Assembly: GCA_018433675.1 (NCBI GenBank)
Contig: JAHDQS010000003.1
Location: 32,493-96,492 of the forward strand
DNA from: Clostridia bacterium
Lineage (GTDB): Bacteria; Bacillota; Peptococcia; DRI-13; SM3-B62
Length of the DNA: 64,000 nt
Direction of reading: 5' to 3'
Position numbers and translations under genes: made by a program. The notes under the pieces were generated by a model. It made no database searches. It was not told the DNA's origin and was given only the letters and a program-made list of their open reading frames with translations. This document shows, one piece after another, positions 18,520 to 26,664 of this stretch (positions within the stretch are counted from its first letter, which is position 1; every line of letters begins with the position of its first letter).

Positions 18520-18909
18520 ATGTTTAAACAAGTACACCATTTAGGATTTGCTGTTCATGACCTAAAAAAGGTCATTAAACTGATGAAGGATGTTTATAAC
18601 ATTGAACCCGATAGAAGAATCACCATCAGTGATAGGCAAATGGATGCGGTCATGTTTAAATCCGGAGAGACTTTTTTGGAATATTTAGCACCTCTCTCGG
18701 AGGAATCGCCTTTATTTAAGCATCTCATGACAAAAGGGGAAGGATTTCATCACATTGCCTACCTTGTCGATGATATTGAAGAAGCAAAAAAAACACTTCC
18801 GCCCGACGCTATAACTAAAGAAAGAACGAGCAATGTCGGAGACTGGAAAATCGCCGATTTAGACCCCAAATATGCCCTTGGCCTTACCTCCCAGCTCATC
18901 CAGAAATAG
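18520..18909 (+). CDS. VOC family protein, methylmalonyl-CoA-epimerase-like
   Basis: A 129-residue vicinal-oxygen-chelate protein. It begins VHHLGFAVHDLKKVIKLM and contains FLEYLAPLSEESPL and GEGFHHIAYLVDDIEEA, which supply the His and Glu metal ligands expected for the fold, as in methylmalonyl-CoA epimerase. The ATG at 18520 is chosen because the homology begins there; the longer frame overlaps the previous gene. In this locus it may epimerise or isomerise a CoA-linked or free acid intermediate. Confidence 0.82.
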   Translation: MFKQVHHLGFAVHDLKKVIKLMKDVYNIEPDRRITISDRQMDAVMFKSGETFLEYLAPLSEESPLFKHLMTKGEGFHHIAYLVDDIEEAKKTLPPDAITKERTSNVGDWKIADLDPKYALGLTSQLIQK

Positions 18910-18957
18910 CTTGGGAATACTAATCGTTCGGCCTAAGTCAAAAGGAGGATTAGATTG

Positions 18958-19875
18958 ATGATAAAAAAAGAGGTATTGAAAAACGTCGTCTTCGATACCA
19001 TTAAAAAAGGCTCTTGTTGTATACCAAAGGATGTTAGGGAGGCATTCAACAGCGCCATAGCTAATGAAAAAACACAAAAAGCAAAAGAAGGGTTCGGCAA
19101 CACATTAAAAAGCTTAGATCTTTCCATTGAACGTATGAATCCGGCATGTCCCGATACCGGCTGGCCCCTCTTCTTTTTAAAGGTAGGCAATGAGGCCAAG
19201 ATCGAGGGTGGCTTCATGGCATTGGAAGAAATCGCAAGAAATATGGTGGCAAAAGCTACAAAAGAGGGCTATTTAAGAGCTACTATGAAACACCCTCTGA
19301 CCGGATATGATCCTGGCACTAATGTCGGCATGAATATCCCCCACTTCACTTACAAATTTGTCCCGGGGAATGATATTGAAATTAGCTACGCGGCAAAGGG
19401 TGGCGGCTCCGAGTGTTTCGGAGGAACAAGGTACAAAATGATCGCTTTTGCCGATGGCTTGGCGGGGATAAAGAAATTCGTTATCGACGCTTATGCTGCA
19501 GCGGCAAGGGCAGGTGCTATCTGTCCTCCGGCCGTACTTGGAGTTGGGATAGGCGGGACGGGCAATATTGCATCAGCCCTAGCCAAAGAAGCAGCCTGCC
19601 TGCGTCTTGTTGGTTCCCACCATCCCGAAGAAATGATGTCGCAAATCGAAAAAGATCTCTATGACTCTATCAACAGCCTTGGTATCGGTCCAATGGGTTC
19701 CGGCGGCGATACGTCCGTTTTCTCAGTCAATGTGGAATACGCTTATACCCACATTGCCGGAATAGCAGTCGCCTTAAGCAGTAATTGCTGGATCGCCAGA
19801 CGGGCAACAACAAGGGTCTATTCCGACGGCAGAACAGAAGAACTAGATAATCCAAACTGGTTTGATGGGAGGTAA
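18958..19875 (+). CDS. Fumarase/tartrate dehydratase-type hydro-lyase, alpha subunit
   Basis: A 306-residue alpha subunit of the class I [4Fe-4S] fumarase / L(+)-tartrate dehydratase family. Conserved cysteines occur in NPACPDTGWPLFF, KGGGSECFGGTR and GAICPPAVLGVGIGGT, matching the three Fe-S ligand segments. It removes or adds water to a hydroxy-dicarboxylate. The start at 18958 has AAAGGAGGATTAG upstream. It is followed immediately by the beta subunit. The substrate cannot be told apart among malate, tartrate and methylated analogues such as citramalate. Confidence 0.9.
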   Translation: MIKKEVLKNVVFDTIKKGSCCIPKDVREAFNSAIANEKTQKAKEGFGNTLKSLDLSIERMNPACPDTGWPLFFLKVGNEAKIEGGFMALEEIARNMVAKATKEGYLRATMKHPLTGYDPGTNVGMNIPHFTYKFVPGNDIEISYAAKGGGSECFGGTRYKMIAFADGLAGIKKFVIDAYAAAARAGAICPPAVLGVGIGGTGNIASALAKEAACLRLVGSHHPEEMMSQIEKDLYDSINSLGIGPMGSGGDTSVFSVNVEYAYTHIAGIAVALSSNCWIARRATTRVYSDGRTEELDNPNWFDGR

Positions 19876-19879
19876 TAAA

Positions 19880-20503
19880 ATGGCAACATATTATTTGAAT
19901 GTCCCCCTTATGGATGAAGATGTCGTGCAACTAAAAATAGGTGACCTGGTTTATCTTTCCGGACCGGCTTTTACTTGCCGTTCCAGATTACAGCGTTATA
20001 TTTTTGATGAAAAAAACAAATTGCCGTTTTCCACTGAGCAAAGAAACCTCTTGATACATGTTGGACCAATCATTGTAAGAGAAAATAATGATTGGAGGCT
20101 TGTCTCCTTCACCCCTACCTCCAGTATCAGATTTGAAAAATGGGGGGCTAAATCCGTAAAAGAGTGGGGCTTGAAAGCAATCGTAGGCAAAACGACCATG
20201 GGCGAGGAAACTGCACAAGCCATGAAAGAACATAAATGCGTACATCTCTCCCCCCAAAGTGTCAGCCCGAACCTCTGGTTGGACAGCATCAAAATCGAAG
20301 ATGTCTACCTGTTCGATGAGTTGGGCACCATTGAAGCAGCCTGGCACCTCCAACTGGATAAATTCGGCCCCTTCGTCGTAGATATCGATTGCGAAGGAAA
20401 CAACTATTTCGAAGGAATAGATACAATAGTTGAAGCAAACAAGAAACAGGCCTATAAAGACCTGAACATTCCTGCTGACTTCAAATACACAAAACTTTAC
20501 TAA
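19880..20503 (+). CDS. Fumarase/tartrate dehydratase-type hydro-lyase, beta subunit
   Basis: A 207-residue beta subunit pairing with the preceding gene. Family features include LKIGDLVYLSGPAFTCRSRL, HVGPII, and the FTPTSSIRFEKW segment. GGGAGGT lies before the ATG at 19880; an upstream ATG at 19862 is within the alpha gene. In many relatives the motif after SGP is T-R-D-x-A-H; here it is AFTCRSRLQR, a departure that may mark a subfamily with another substrate. It is the last gene of the locus, ending in a strong terminator. Confidence 0.88.
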   Translation: MATYYLNVPLMDEDVVQLKIGDLVYLSGPAFTCRSRLQRYIFDEKNKLPFSTEQRNLLIHVGPIIVRENNDWRLVSFTPTSSIRFEKWGAKSVKEWGLKAIVGKTTMGEETAQAMKEHKCVHLSPQSVSPNLWLDSIKIEDVYLFDELGTIEAAWHLQLDKFGPFVVDIDCEGNNYFEGIDTIVEANKKQAYKDLNIPADFKYTKLY

Positions 20504-20514
20504 ACAGAAATACC

Positions 20515-20565
20515 AAAGGTGGGTAAGGAAACAGCGAAAATACTGCTTCCTTACCCACCTTTTTG
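20515..20565 (+). terminator. Strong rho-independent terminator
   Basis: A 16-bp perfect stem, AAAGGTGGGTAAGGAA (20515-20530) with TTCCTTACCCACCTTT (20547-20562), ends in a T-run. It closes the TRAP/hydro-lyase locus and separates it from the converging peptidase gene. Confidence 0.93.
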
Positions 20566-20590
20566 GTGCAAATTCTGTTCAGATCTATGA

Positions 20591-21715
20591 TCAATTTTCT
20601 GCGCGTTCAGAGATTATCGCCGCAACAAGCTTTGCGGTGTTTACCAAATCCTCCACTTTTATTTCTTCCTCAGTGGTATGCACCTTGTTCATCCCGGTTC
20701 CTAAGTTAACTGCCTTGATGCCTTTAACATTGAAATAATTCGTATCGCTTCCGCCACCCGAAGAAACTACCCTTGTGACTAATCCGGCCGCTTCAGCAGC
20801 CTTTTTAGCCACCCTGATCAACATATCGCTCTCAGGAATATGATAAGACGAATACTCTCTCCCCAAATCTATCTCTAAATCAGCCCCCATGTCCTCACAA
20901 GCCTTCCTCAGACAATCGTACATATGCTGTGTTTGCAGGGCTAACTTTTCGTCAGACAAGCTTCTGGCCTCACCCTTCAGTTCTACCCTGTCACAAACAA
21001 TGTTCGTGGCAGCACCTCCGTTGATAACCCCGATGTTTGCCGTTGTTTCCTCATCGATACGCAAAAGCTTCATGTTGTTAATCGCCCTGGCCGCAACCTG
21101 TATGGCACTGACACCCTCCTCGGGGTTCATCCCCGCGTGGGCCGCTTTGCCATAAATCACAGCACTTATCTTGTCCTGGGCCGGAGCACGATTGATTATT
21201 GTCCCCGGGGCCCCATTACAGTCAAGGACATAGCCTGTCTTTGCATCAAGCAGAGTATAATCCAGATACCGCGCCCCAAGAAGCCCAATTTCCTCCCCTA
21301 CCGTAAAGAGGACCTCAATATCGCCGTGGGGTATCCCTTCCTCCTTGATGTGTTGCAGTGCCTCTAAGATTGCGGCAATACCCGACTTATCATCTCCTCC
21401 CAGCACGGTATCACCGCTGCTGTAAATGACTCCGTCACGAATAACCGGACGAATATCCTCACCCGGCACAACGGTATCCATGTGGGCCGCAAACAAGATA
21501 GGAGGAATACCGTTGACGTTTCCTCGCCACCGTCCTATTACATTTCCGGTATCCGACTCCGTCAATTTCCGTGACTTTTCGTCGATAATTACCTCTAGTC
21601 CCATTCCTGCAAGTCTTTTAGACAGATATGAGGCAAACTCCCCTTCTTTTTTGCTTAGGCTTGTAATCTTAACCATCCCCAGGAATTCTTTCACTATCCG
21701 CTCCCTGTCAATCAC
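20591..21715 (-). CDS. M20 family metallopeptidase, PepT-like
   Basis: A 374-residue zinc aminopeptidase/deacylase of the M20 family. Metal-binding segments are FAAHMDTVVPG, LGGDDKSGIAA and the catalytic FTVGEEIGLLGA. The dimerisation (lid) domain lies near residues 185-295 (KAAHAGMNPEEGVSA). It is closest in appearance to PepT/YqjE-type peptidases that trim small peptides in the cytosol. It stands alone, convergent with the hydro-lyase operon. Confidence 0.88.
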   Translation of the reverse strand: MIDRERIVKEFLGMVKITSLSKKEGEFASYLSKRLAGMGLEVIIDEKSRKLTESDTGNVIGRWRGNVNGIPPILFAAHMDTVVPGEDIRPVIRDGVIYSSGDTVLGGDDKSGIAAILEALQHIKEEGIPHGDIEVLFTVGEEIGLLGARYLDYTLLDAKTGYVLDCNGAPGTIINRAPAQDKISAVIYGKAAHAGMNPEEGVSAIQVAARAINNMKLLRIDEETTANIGVINGGAATNIVCDRVELKGEARSLSDEKLALQTQHMYDCLRKACEDMGADLEIDLGREYSSYHIPESDMLIRVAKKAAEAAGLVTRVVSSGGGSDTNYFNVKGIKAVNLGTGMNKVHTTEEEIKVEDLVNTAKLVAAIISERAEN

Positions 21716-21784
21716 TTGGCACTACCTCTCTCTCAATCGAAAAAACTATAACTAATTACTATCTTATCACTACGGTACCATATT

Positions 21785-21846
21785 TCAATCAACAACTTTC
21801 TCGGAGTATCTTGACCTGGCGGTATAGCTTGTATGTAAATGCTTCT
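21785..21846 (-). pseudogene. Relic of the hydA 3' end
   Basis: Read on the minus strand this short piece encodes KHLHTSYTARSRYSEKVVD and a TGA stop, in the same frame as the end of the intact hydA (KLLHTSYTARSRYPLSKTKV). An in-frame TAG lies just upstream, so nothing longer is coded. It seems to be the displaced original 3' end of hydA, pushed away by the intervening 669-bp segment. Confidence 0.6.
21806..21844. repeat. Direct repeat, copy 1
   Basis: Its first 30 bases are identical to 22475-22504, and the next nine differ at two positions. The repeat contains TTGACCTGGCGGTATAGCTT. Copies are exactly 669 bases apart. Confidence 0.95.
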
Positions 21847-22474
21847 ACCAGATAAATACAATCGTTTTGAATTATAGATAAGCCTTTGTTCAATTGGTAA
21901 CTTTTAAAATTTTCTCACTGTATGCAGAAGGAATATTTGGTATTTTATAGAATATAGTACTAAAGACATAAAATGGAGGTATTATAGTGAATATAAATCC
22001 TGTTTTTCCGGTACAAAGCCTCACTATGCATTCACAAGAAAACATTGCCGATAAAAAGAGTAAGGGCTTCAACCAAGTAGTAGAATTAAAATCTGAAACA
22101 CCTATTAATTTAGGGACGATCGGTGGCAAGCCCTTCGTTATGCAAATATTTCAAGATGGCGGCTATGAATGGTCAGGCAGTCTACGTATAAAACAACCAA
22201 AAGCCGGAGCTAGAGTGACACCTGAAGAGGCAGCGGCTGCTTACGCCAGTCAATCATACAATATGGAAGAACATATTGAGTGCGGTGCTGTATCAGCCGT
22301 AATTAATTCTTTATACATAATGACAAATAAAGGGGTAGAACCCGACACATTTAACGATAAAATGAAAGCTTTCAATATATCACAGAATGAAGTCGAGGAA
22401 GCTTTATGCCGTTTAGGTATTAATACAAACGAAGCTTTCACTTTGAATGGTCACACTTTTGTTTTAGATAAGGG
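21845..22474. mobile_element. Repeat-flanked single-gene segment at the hydA 3' end
   Basis: About 630 bases bounded by 39-base near-identical direct repeats, containing one rightward gene and no recognisable transposase, integrase or terminal inverted repeats. The repeats are the 3' end of hydA, so the segment looks like an insertion at a gene end that restored the coding sequence, in the manner of an integrative element at an attachment site. A duplication followed by divergence is the alternative. Confidence 0.45.
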
Positions 22475-22496
22475 GTATCTTGACCTGGCGGTATAG
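21987..22496 (+). CDS. Uncharacterised 169-residue protein in the repeat-flanked segment
   Basis: I do not recognise this protein. It starts at a GTG with GGAGG eight bases before it, which strongly supports translation. It is soluble, with no signal peptide. A middle part (IGGKPFVMQIFQDGGYEWSGSL) looks beta-rich and the rest (TPEEAAAAYASQSYNMEEHIECGAVSAVINSLY, shortened to TPEEAAAAYASQ) helical, with the end NGHTFVLDKGYLDLAV. Its last eight codons are encoded by the direct repeat and lie antisense to the last codons of hydA, a 46-base tail-to-tail overlap. One cysteine pair is absent, so a metal site is unlikely. Confidence 0.7.
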   Translation: MNINPVFPVQSLTMHSQENIADKKSKGFNQVVELKSETPINLGTIGGKPFVMQIFQDGGYEWSGSLRIKQPKAGARVTPEEAAAAYASQSYNMEEHIECGAVSAVINSLYIMTNKGVEPDTFNDKMKAFNISQNEVEEALCRLGINTNEAFTLNGHTFVLDKGYLDLAV

Positions 22497-24211
22497 CTTG
22501 TATGCAAAAGCTTATGGGATATCTCACTTAAGGGATGCCCTAAGAACTCCCGGTAAATCTTTTTGATTTCCGGGTTTTCGTGTGACTTTCGATAGGGTAG
22601 TTCCTGCTCTGCCTTGTAGAGAGAATCGGCACGGTCCATCCGGTAATCCATTGAGCCTTCCCAACCCCTGCGGAAGGAAAGGATTGGCTGCCCGCCGCCG
22701 CCTACACATCCCCCCGGACACCCCATTATCTCCACAAAATGATATTTCTCCCCCGCTTTTATTTTCTCAAGGATTTGCTTCGCATTCCCTGTGCCGTGGG
22801 CAATTCCCACCCTTATCAAACCCTGGGGCATTTCTACTTCTGCCTCTTTCAGACCGTCCATGCCTCGCAGGGACTGTTCATACTGAGGCAAAGGAAATTC
22901 TTTTCCGGTCTCAAGCTCATAAATCGTCCGCAAAGCAGCCTCCAAAACACCTCCCGTGGCTCCGAAAATCAGCCCGGCTCCACTGGCGATCCCTAACGGC
23001 TCATCGAATTCCTCTTCAGGCAGGTTGATAAAATCCAGCCCCGCCTCCCTGATCATCCTGGCTAACTCCCGTGTCGTAATAACTACATCTACGTCCTTAA
23101 AACCGCTGTCTGTCATCTCTGGGCGGTTTATTTCATACTTTTTAGCCGTACAGGGCATGACAGAAACAACCACCATCCTGGCCGGATCTACGCCTATTTT
23201 CTCGGCATGATAGGTTTTGGCCAACGCCCCAAACATGGAATGGGGCGATTTTACTGTTGACACATGTTCCAGCATTTCCGGATAAAAATGCTCACAGTAT
23301 TTGACCCACCCCGGACTGCAGGAGCTTAAATGAGGAAAGGGTCCTCCGCTTTTCAGCTTTTCAAGGAATTCATGCCCTTCCTCCATTATTGTCAAATCGG
23401 CGGTAAAGTCCGTATCGAATACCTTGTCAAAACCCAGCCTCCGCAAAGCCGCAACCAGTTGTCCTGTAACAACCGAACCTATCTGCAGACCAAACTCTTC
23501 GCCCAACGTTACCCTAATCGAAGGGGCTACCTGGACAACAACCCATTTTTCAGGATCGTGCAAAGCTTCCCAGACCTCTTTTGTATTATCCGGTTCGTGG
23601 ATCGCTGCCGTTGGGCAGACATTGGCACACTGCCCACAGGTGATGCAGGCAACATCATCCAGGCTCAAACCAAAGGCAGGTGAAACCATGGAGTCAAAAC
23701 CCCTGTGGACTGCCGAATAAACAAAGGCCTGCTGCACCTTTGAGCACACAGCGATACAACGGCGGCAGCGAATACATTTAGCCGGTTCCCGCATCACCGC
23801 TACAGATTTTTCATCATTCGGCGGTTCTCTTTTCTCCCCACGAAAGGGTATCTCCAGAATATTAAAACGGTGAGCCAAGGCTTGCAACTCACAATTCATA
23901 TTGCGATAACAGCTCAAACAATCCTGAGGGTGTTCCGATAAAAGCAGCTGCAAAGCGGTACGGCGGGCCTTTAAAACCCTGGGGGTATTTGTCCGCACAA
24001 CAAGCCCTTCCGCAACCGGATATACGCAGGAGGCTTGCAAAGTTTTAGAACCCTCAATTTCCACTACGCAAACCCGGCACGTCCCTACTTCATTAAGGCC
24101 TTTCAAATAACATAAGGAGGGAATGTCTATTCCTATTTTCCAGGCAGCCTCAAGAACACTCGTCCCTTCCGGTACAGTTACTTTTTGCTCGTCTATCGTT
24201 AATGTCACCAT
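22451..24211 (-). CDS. hydA: [FeFe] hydrogenase catalytic subunit HydA
   Basis: A 586-residue catalytic subunit of an NAD-linked, probably electron-bifurcating hydrogenase. Domains in order: 2Fe-2S ferredoxin (CYLKG, GTCRVCVVEIEG), His-Cys 4Fe-4S site (HPQDCLSCYRNMNC), two 4Fe-4S clusters (CIRCRRCIAVC; CITCGQCANVCP), then the H-cluster domain with SSCSPGW, MPCTAKK and MGCPGGCVGGGGQP. The start at 24211 (MVTLTIDEQ) follows AGGAGTG. The L1 motif has one Cys where clostridial enzymes have two. The final 18 residues come from the repeat and differ from the relic end at 21785. It forms a complex with HydB and HydC. Confidence 0.95.
   Translation of the reverse strand: MVTLTIDEQKVTVPEGTSVLEAAWKIGIDIPSLCYLKGLNEVGTCRVCVVEIEGSKTLQASCVYPVAEGLVVRTNTPRVLKARRTALQLLLSEHPQDCLSCYRNMNCELQALAHRFNILEIPFRGEKREPPNDEKSVAVMREPAKCIRCRRCIAVCSKVQQAFVYSAVHRGFDSMVSPAFGLSLDDVACITCGQCANVCPTAAIHEPDNTKEVWEALHDPEKWVVVQVAPSIRVTLGEEFGLQIGSVVTGQLVAALRRLGFDKVFDTDFTADLTIMEEGHEFLEKLKSGGPFPHLSSCSPGWVKYCEHFYPEMLEHVSTVKSPHSMFGALAKTYHAEKIGVDPARMVVVSVMPCTAKKYEINRPEMTDSGFKDVDVVITTRELARMIREAGLDFINLPEEEFDEPLGIASGAGLIFGATGGVLEAALRTIYELETGKEFPLPQYEQSLRGMDGLKEAEVEMPQGLIRVGIAHGTGNAKQILEKIKAGEKYHFVEIMGCPGGCVGGGGQPILSFRRGWEGSMDYRMDRADSLYKAEQELPYRKSHENPEIKKIYREFLGHPLSEISHKLLHTSYTARSRYPLSKTKV
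22475..22513. repeat. Direct repeat, copy 2
   Basis: The partner of 21806-21844. It simultaneously codes for the hydA C-terminus on the minus strand and the C-terminus of the 169-residue protein on the plus strand. Confidence 0.95.
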
Positions 24212-24224
24212 TTTTTTATCACTC

Positions 24225-26021
24225 CTAAACCTTGGCAATAGCTCCAAAGGGGCATTTGGCTTGGCAAGCTCCGCATTTGATGCAGATATCTTGATGAATA
24301 ACAAACGGAGGTTTGCGGGGTGTACCGCTGATAGCCTCTACAGGACAAACCCGGGCACAAACCGTACAGGCCGTACACTTTTCAGGAATTATTTCAAAGC
24401 GAAGTAAACTGCTGCATACTCCCGCCGGGCAACGTTTATCCCTGATATGAGCAATGTATTCATCTTCAAAAAAGCGCAGCGTACTCAGAACGGGATTAGG
24501 TGCCGTCTGTCCCAAGCCACACAATGAACTGCCCTTGATGTCTTCAGCCAGACTCTTTAATAATTCGATATCACCTTCTTCACCCTCGCCCTGAGTTATG
24601 CGCTGTAGTATCTCCAACATTCGCTTGGTCCCCACCCGGCAGGGAGTACACTTCCCGCAAGACTCATCTTGGGTGAATTCCAAAAAGAAGCGGGCAATAT
24701 CCACCATACAGTCACTTTCGTCCATTACAATCAACCCACCTGAACCCATCATGGCCCCAAGCTCAATCAGGCTTTCATAATCCAAAGAAGTATCAAGATA
24801 TTCTTTCGGCAGGCACCCTCCCGACGGGCCGCCGATTTGAGCTGCTTTAAACTCTCTGCCCTTGGGAATACCGCCTCCAATATCGTAAATTATTGTCCTG
24901 AGACTGGTCCCCATCGGCACCTCGATCAAGCCGGTGTTATTGATTTTCCCGGCCAGGGCAAAAACCTTAGTACCTTTGCTTTTTTCTGTTCCTATCCCAG
25001 CAAACCACGGGGCACCTTTCAAGATGATCCGCGGCACATTTGCCAGCGTCTCAACATTATTAATCAGGGTCGGTCGATGGAACAAACCATCGACTGCCGG
25101 AAAAGGGGGACGAGGTCTCGGTTCTCCCCTCCTGCCCGCAAGAGAGTGCAGCAATGCGGTTTCTTCCCCGCACACAAAGGCTCCTGCCCCTAACCGCAAT
25201 TCAATATCGAAATCAAAACCGCTGCCAAAAATGTCCTTTCCCAATAAACCCGTCTTGCGGGCCTCTCCTATTGCATGTTCAAGTCTTTGTACAGCTATAG
25301 GGTATTCGGCCCTTACATAAATATAGCCCTGGGCGGAGCCGATAGCATAACCGGCAATGGCCAGCCCTTCAAGAATCGCATGAGGGTCTCCTTCCATAAT
25401 GCTTCTGTCCATAAAGGCGCCGGGATCCCCTTCGTCCCCGTTGCAGATGACATACTTGATTTCGCCTGTGGCATGACCGGCATAAGACCATTTTCTCCCT
25501 GTCGGGAAACCCCCTCCCCCCCGACCTCTCAAACCGGACTTTGTAATTATATCAATGACCTCTCGGGGGGTTTTCTTTGTTAACACCTCAGCCAAAGCGA
25601 AATAACCGTCACGAGCTATGTATTCCCCGATATCCTCCGGGTTTATCTGCCCACAATTATGGAGCACTTCCCGCCGCTGATGACGAAAGAATTCAATATT
25701 ACTGAGTTCCGCAACCCTGTCCTTCCCGTCCGGCTCCTTGTACAGCAAGCGCTCAACTATTCTCCCTTTCAGCAAATGCTCACAAACGATCTCCCCGATA
25801 TCCTCCGGCTTGACCCTGCAGTACATAACTCCTTCCGGATAAACGAGCATAACCGGTCCCATAGCACAAAAGCCAAAGCAGCCCGTCGGTACAAGTCTGA
25901 CCTCTTTTTCTAAACCATGTTTTTCAAGCTCCTCTTTTATAGCCTCGTCTATTTTCTCACTTCCTGCCGACACACAGGCAGTACCATGGCACAACAGCAA
26001 ATGCACCCGTTGGTATTTCAC
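24225..26021 (-). CDS. hydB: NAD-linked hydrogenase flavoprotein subunit HydB
   Basis: A 598-residue NuoF-like subunit. An N-terminal thioredoxin-like 2Fe-2S domain (CHGTACVSAG; TGCFGFC) precedes the FMN/NADH core (RGRGGGGFPTGRKW; CGEETALLHSLAGRRG), the 4Fe-4S site (SCGKCTPCRVGTKRM), and a C-terminal two-cluster ferredoxin (CTACTVCARVCP; CIKCGACQAKCP). This four-part layout is that of HydB in trimeric HydABC enzymes. It passes electrons between NADH, ferredoxin and HydA. Its start overlaps the hydC stop by four bases. Confidence 0.95.
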   Translation of the reverse strand: MKYQRVHLLLCHGTACVSAGSEKIDEAIKEELEKHGLEKEVRLVPTGCFGFCAMGPVMLVYPEGVMYCRVKPEDIGEIVCEHLLKGRIVERLLYKEPDGKDRVAELSNIEFFRHQRREVLHNCGQINPEDIGEYIARDGYFALAEVLTKKTPREVIDIITKSGLRGRGGGGFPTGRKWSYAGHATGEIKYVICNGDEGDPGAFMDRSIMEGDPHAILEGLAIAGYAIGSAQGYIYVRAEYPIAVQRLEHAIGEARKTGLLGKDIFGSGFDFDIELRLGAGAFVCGEETALLHSLAGRRGEPRPRPPFPAVDGLFHRPTLINNVETLANVPRIILKGAPWFAGIGTEKSKGTKVFALAGKINNTGLIEVPMGTSLRTIIYDIGGGIPKGREFKAAQIGGPSGGCLPKEYLDTSLDYESLIELGAMMGSGGLIVMDESDCMVDIARFFLEFTQDESCGKCTPCRVGTKRMLEILQRITQGEGEEGDIELLKSLAEDIKGSSLCGLGQTAPNPVLSTLRFFEDEYIAHIRDKRCPAGVCSSLLRFEIIPEKCTACTVCARVCPVEAISGTPRKPPFVIHQDICIKCGACQAKCPFGAIAKV

Positions 26022-26500
26022 GCTTCAGCCTCCTTTCGGTAACGCTCAAGTAATTCCGGTATATCGTCTGCCGTCATTCGGCCATGCACATCACCGTTTA
26101 TCGTCACAACCGGTGCTAAGCCGCAGGCTCCGACACACCGTGCGCTCTCTAAAGTAAAAAGTCCATCCTTTGTTGTTCCACCCTCGTCTACTTTGAGATT
26201 TTCCTTAAGGGCCTCCATGATACTTCCTGCCCCTTTGACGTAACAGGCTGTTCCCAAACAGACCGATATTCTGTATCTCCCACTGGGTTCAGTATTAAAC
26301 AGCGAATAAAAAGTAACTACCCCATAGACCTCGCTAATCGGCACCCCCAGTGCATCCGCTACGCAGATTTGAACCTTTTTAGGCAAATACCCAAAAATCA
26401 ACTGGGCTTGGTGTAAAACATTTATTAGCTCCCCGGCCTTGCCATGATACTTTTCCAGCACCACAGCAAGCCTGCGGTATTTTTCCTTTTCCTCCTGCAT
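26018..26500 (-). CDS. hydC: NAD-linked hydrogenase NuoE-like subunit HydC
   Basis: A 160-residue thioredoxin-like 2Fe-2S subunit. Cluster cysteines are in VCLGTACYVKGA and RCVGACGLAPV, and YGVVTFYSLF is a family signature. It is the first gene of hydCBA. I chose the ATG at 26500 because AGGTGG lies five bases before it; a GTG at 26515 is a possible alternative with a weaker site. The gene diverges from the aromatic-biosynthesis operon. Confidence 0.92.
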   Translation of the reverse strand: MQEEKEKYRRLAVVLEKYHGKAGELINVLHQAQLIFGYLPKKVQICVADALGVPISEVYGVVTFYSLFNTEPSGRYRISVCLGTACYVKGAGSIMEALKENLKVDEGGTTKDGLFTLESARCVGACGLAPVVTINGDVHGRMTADDIPELLERYRKEAEA

Positions 26501-26585
26501 TTGACCACCTGCCACTTCTTTTCACTGTTACTATTCTTCACTCAAAGCTAAGACAAAATGCACAAAACACGATAAACACACACGA

Positions 26586-26612
26586 TGCAAAAAGTACTGT
26601 GCAAAAAGTACT
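26586..26612. repeat. Tandem 13-bp repeat TGCAAAAAGTACT at a divergent promoter
   Basis: Two identical copies at 26586-26598 and 26600-26612 abut the -35 box of the T-box transcript; a shorter copy, GCAAAAAGTG, lies at 26663-26672 beyond the -10. They are positioned like an operator affecting the aromatic operon, and perhaps hydCBA on the other side. Confidence 0.6.
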
Positions 26613-26641
26613 TGACACCCCTCTCTTTTTTTGCATATAAT
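26612..26641 (+). promoter_or_regulatory. Sigma-70-type promoter of the aroF-pheA T-box transcript
   Basis: TTGACA (26612-26617) and TATAAT (26636-26641), both perfect, are separated by 18 bases. Transcription would begin about ten bases before the T-box stem I. Confidence 0.9.
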
Positions 26642-26664
26642 ACTAACCACAATAACATTGCAGC

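Noticed and set aside
22582..23210. Rightward open frames antisense to hydA
   Set aside because: They are shadows of hydA, rich in Pro/Ser/Arg with no homology or start signals.
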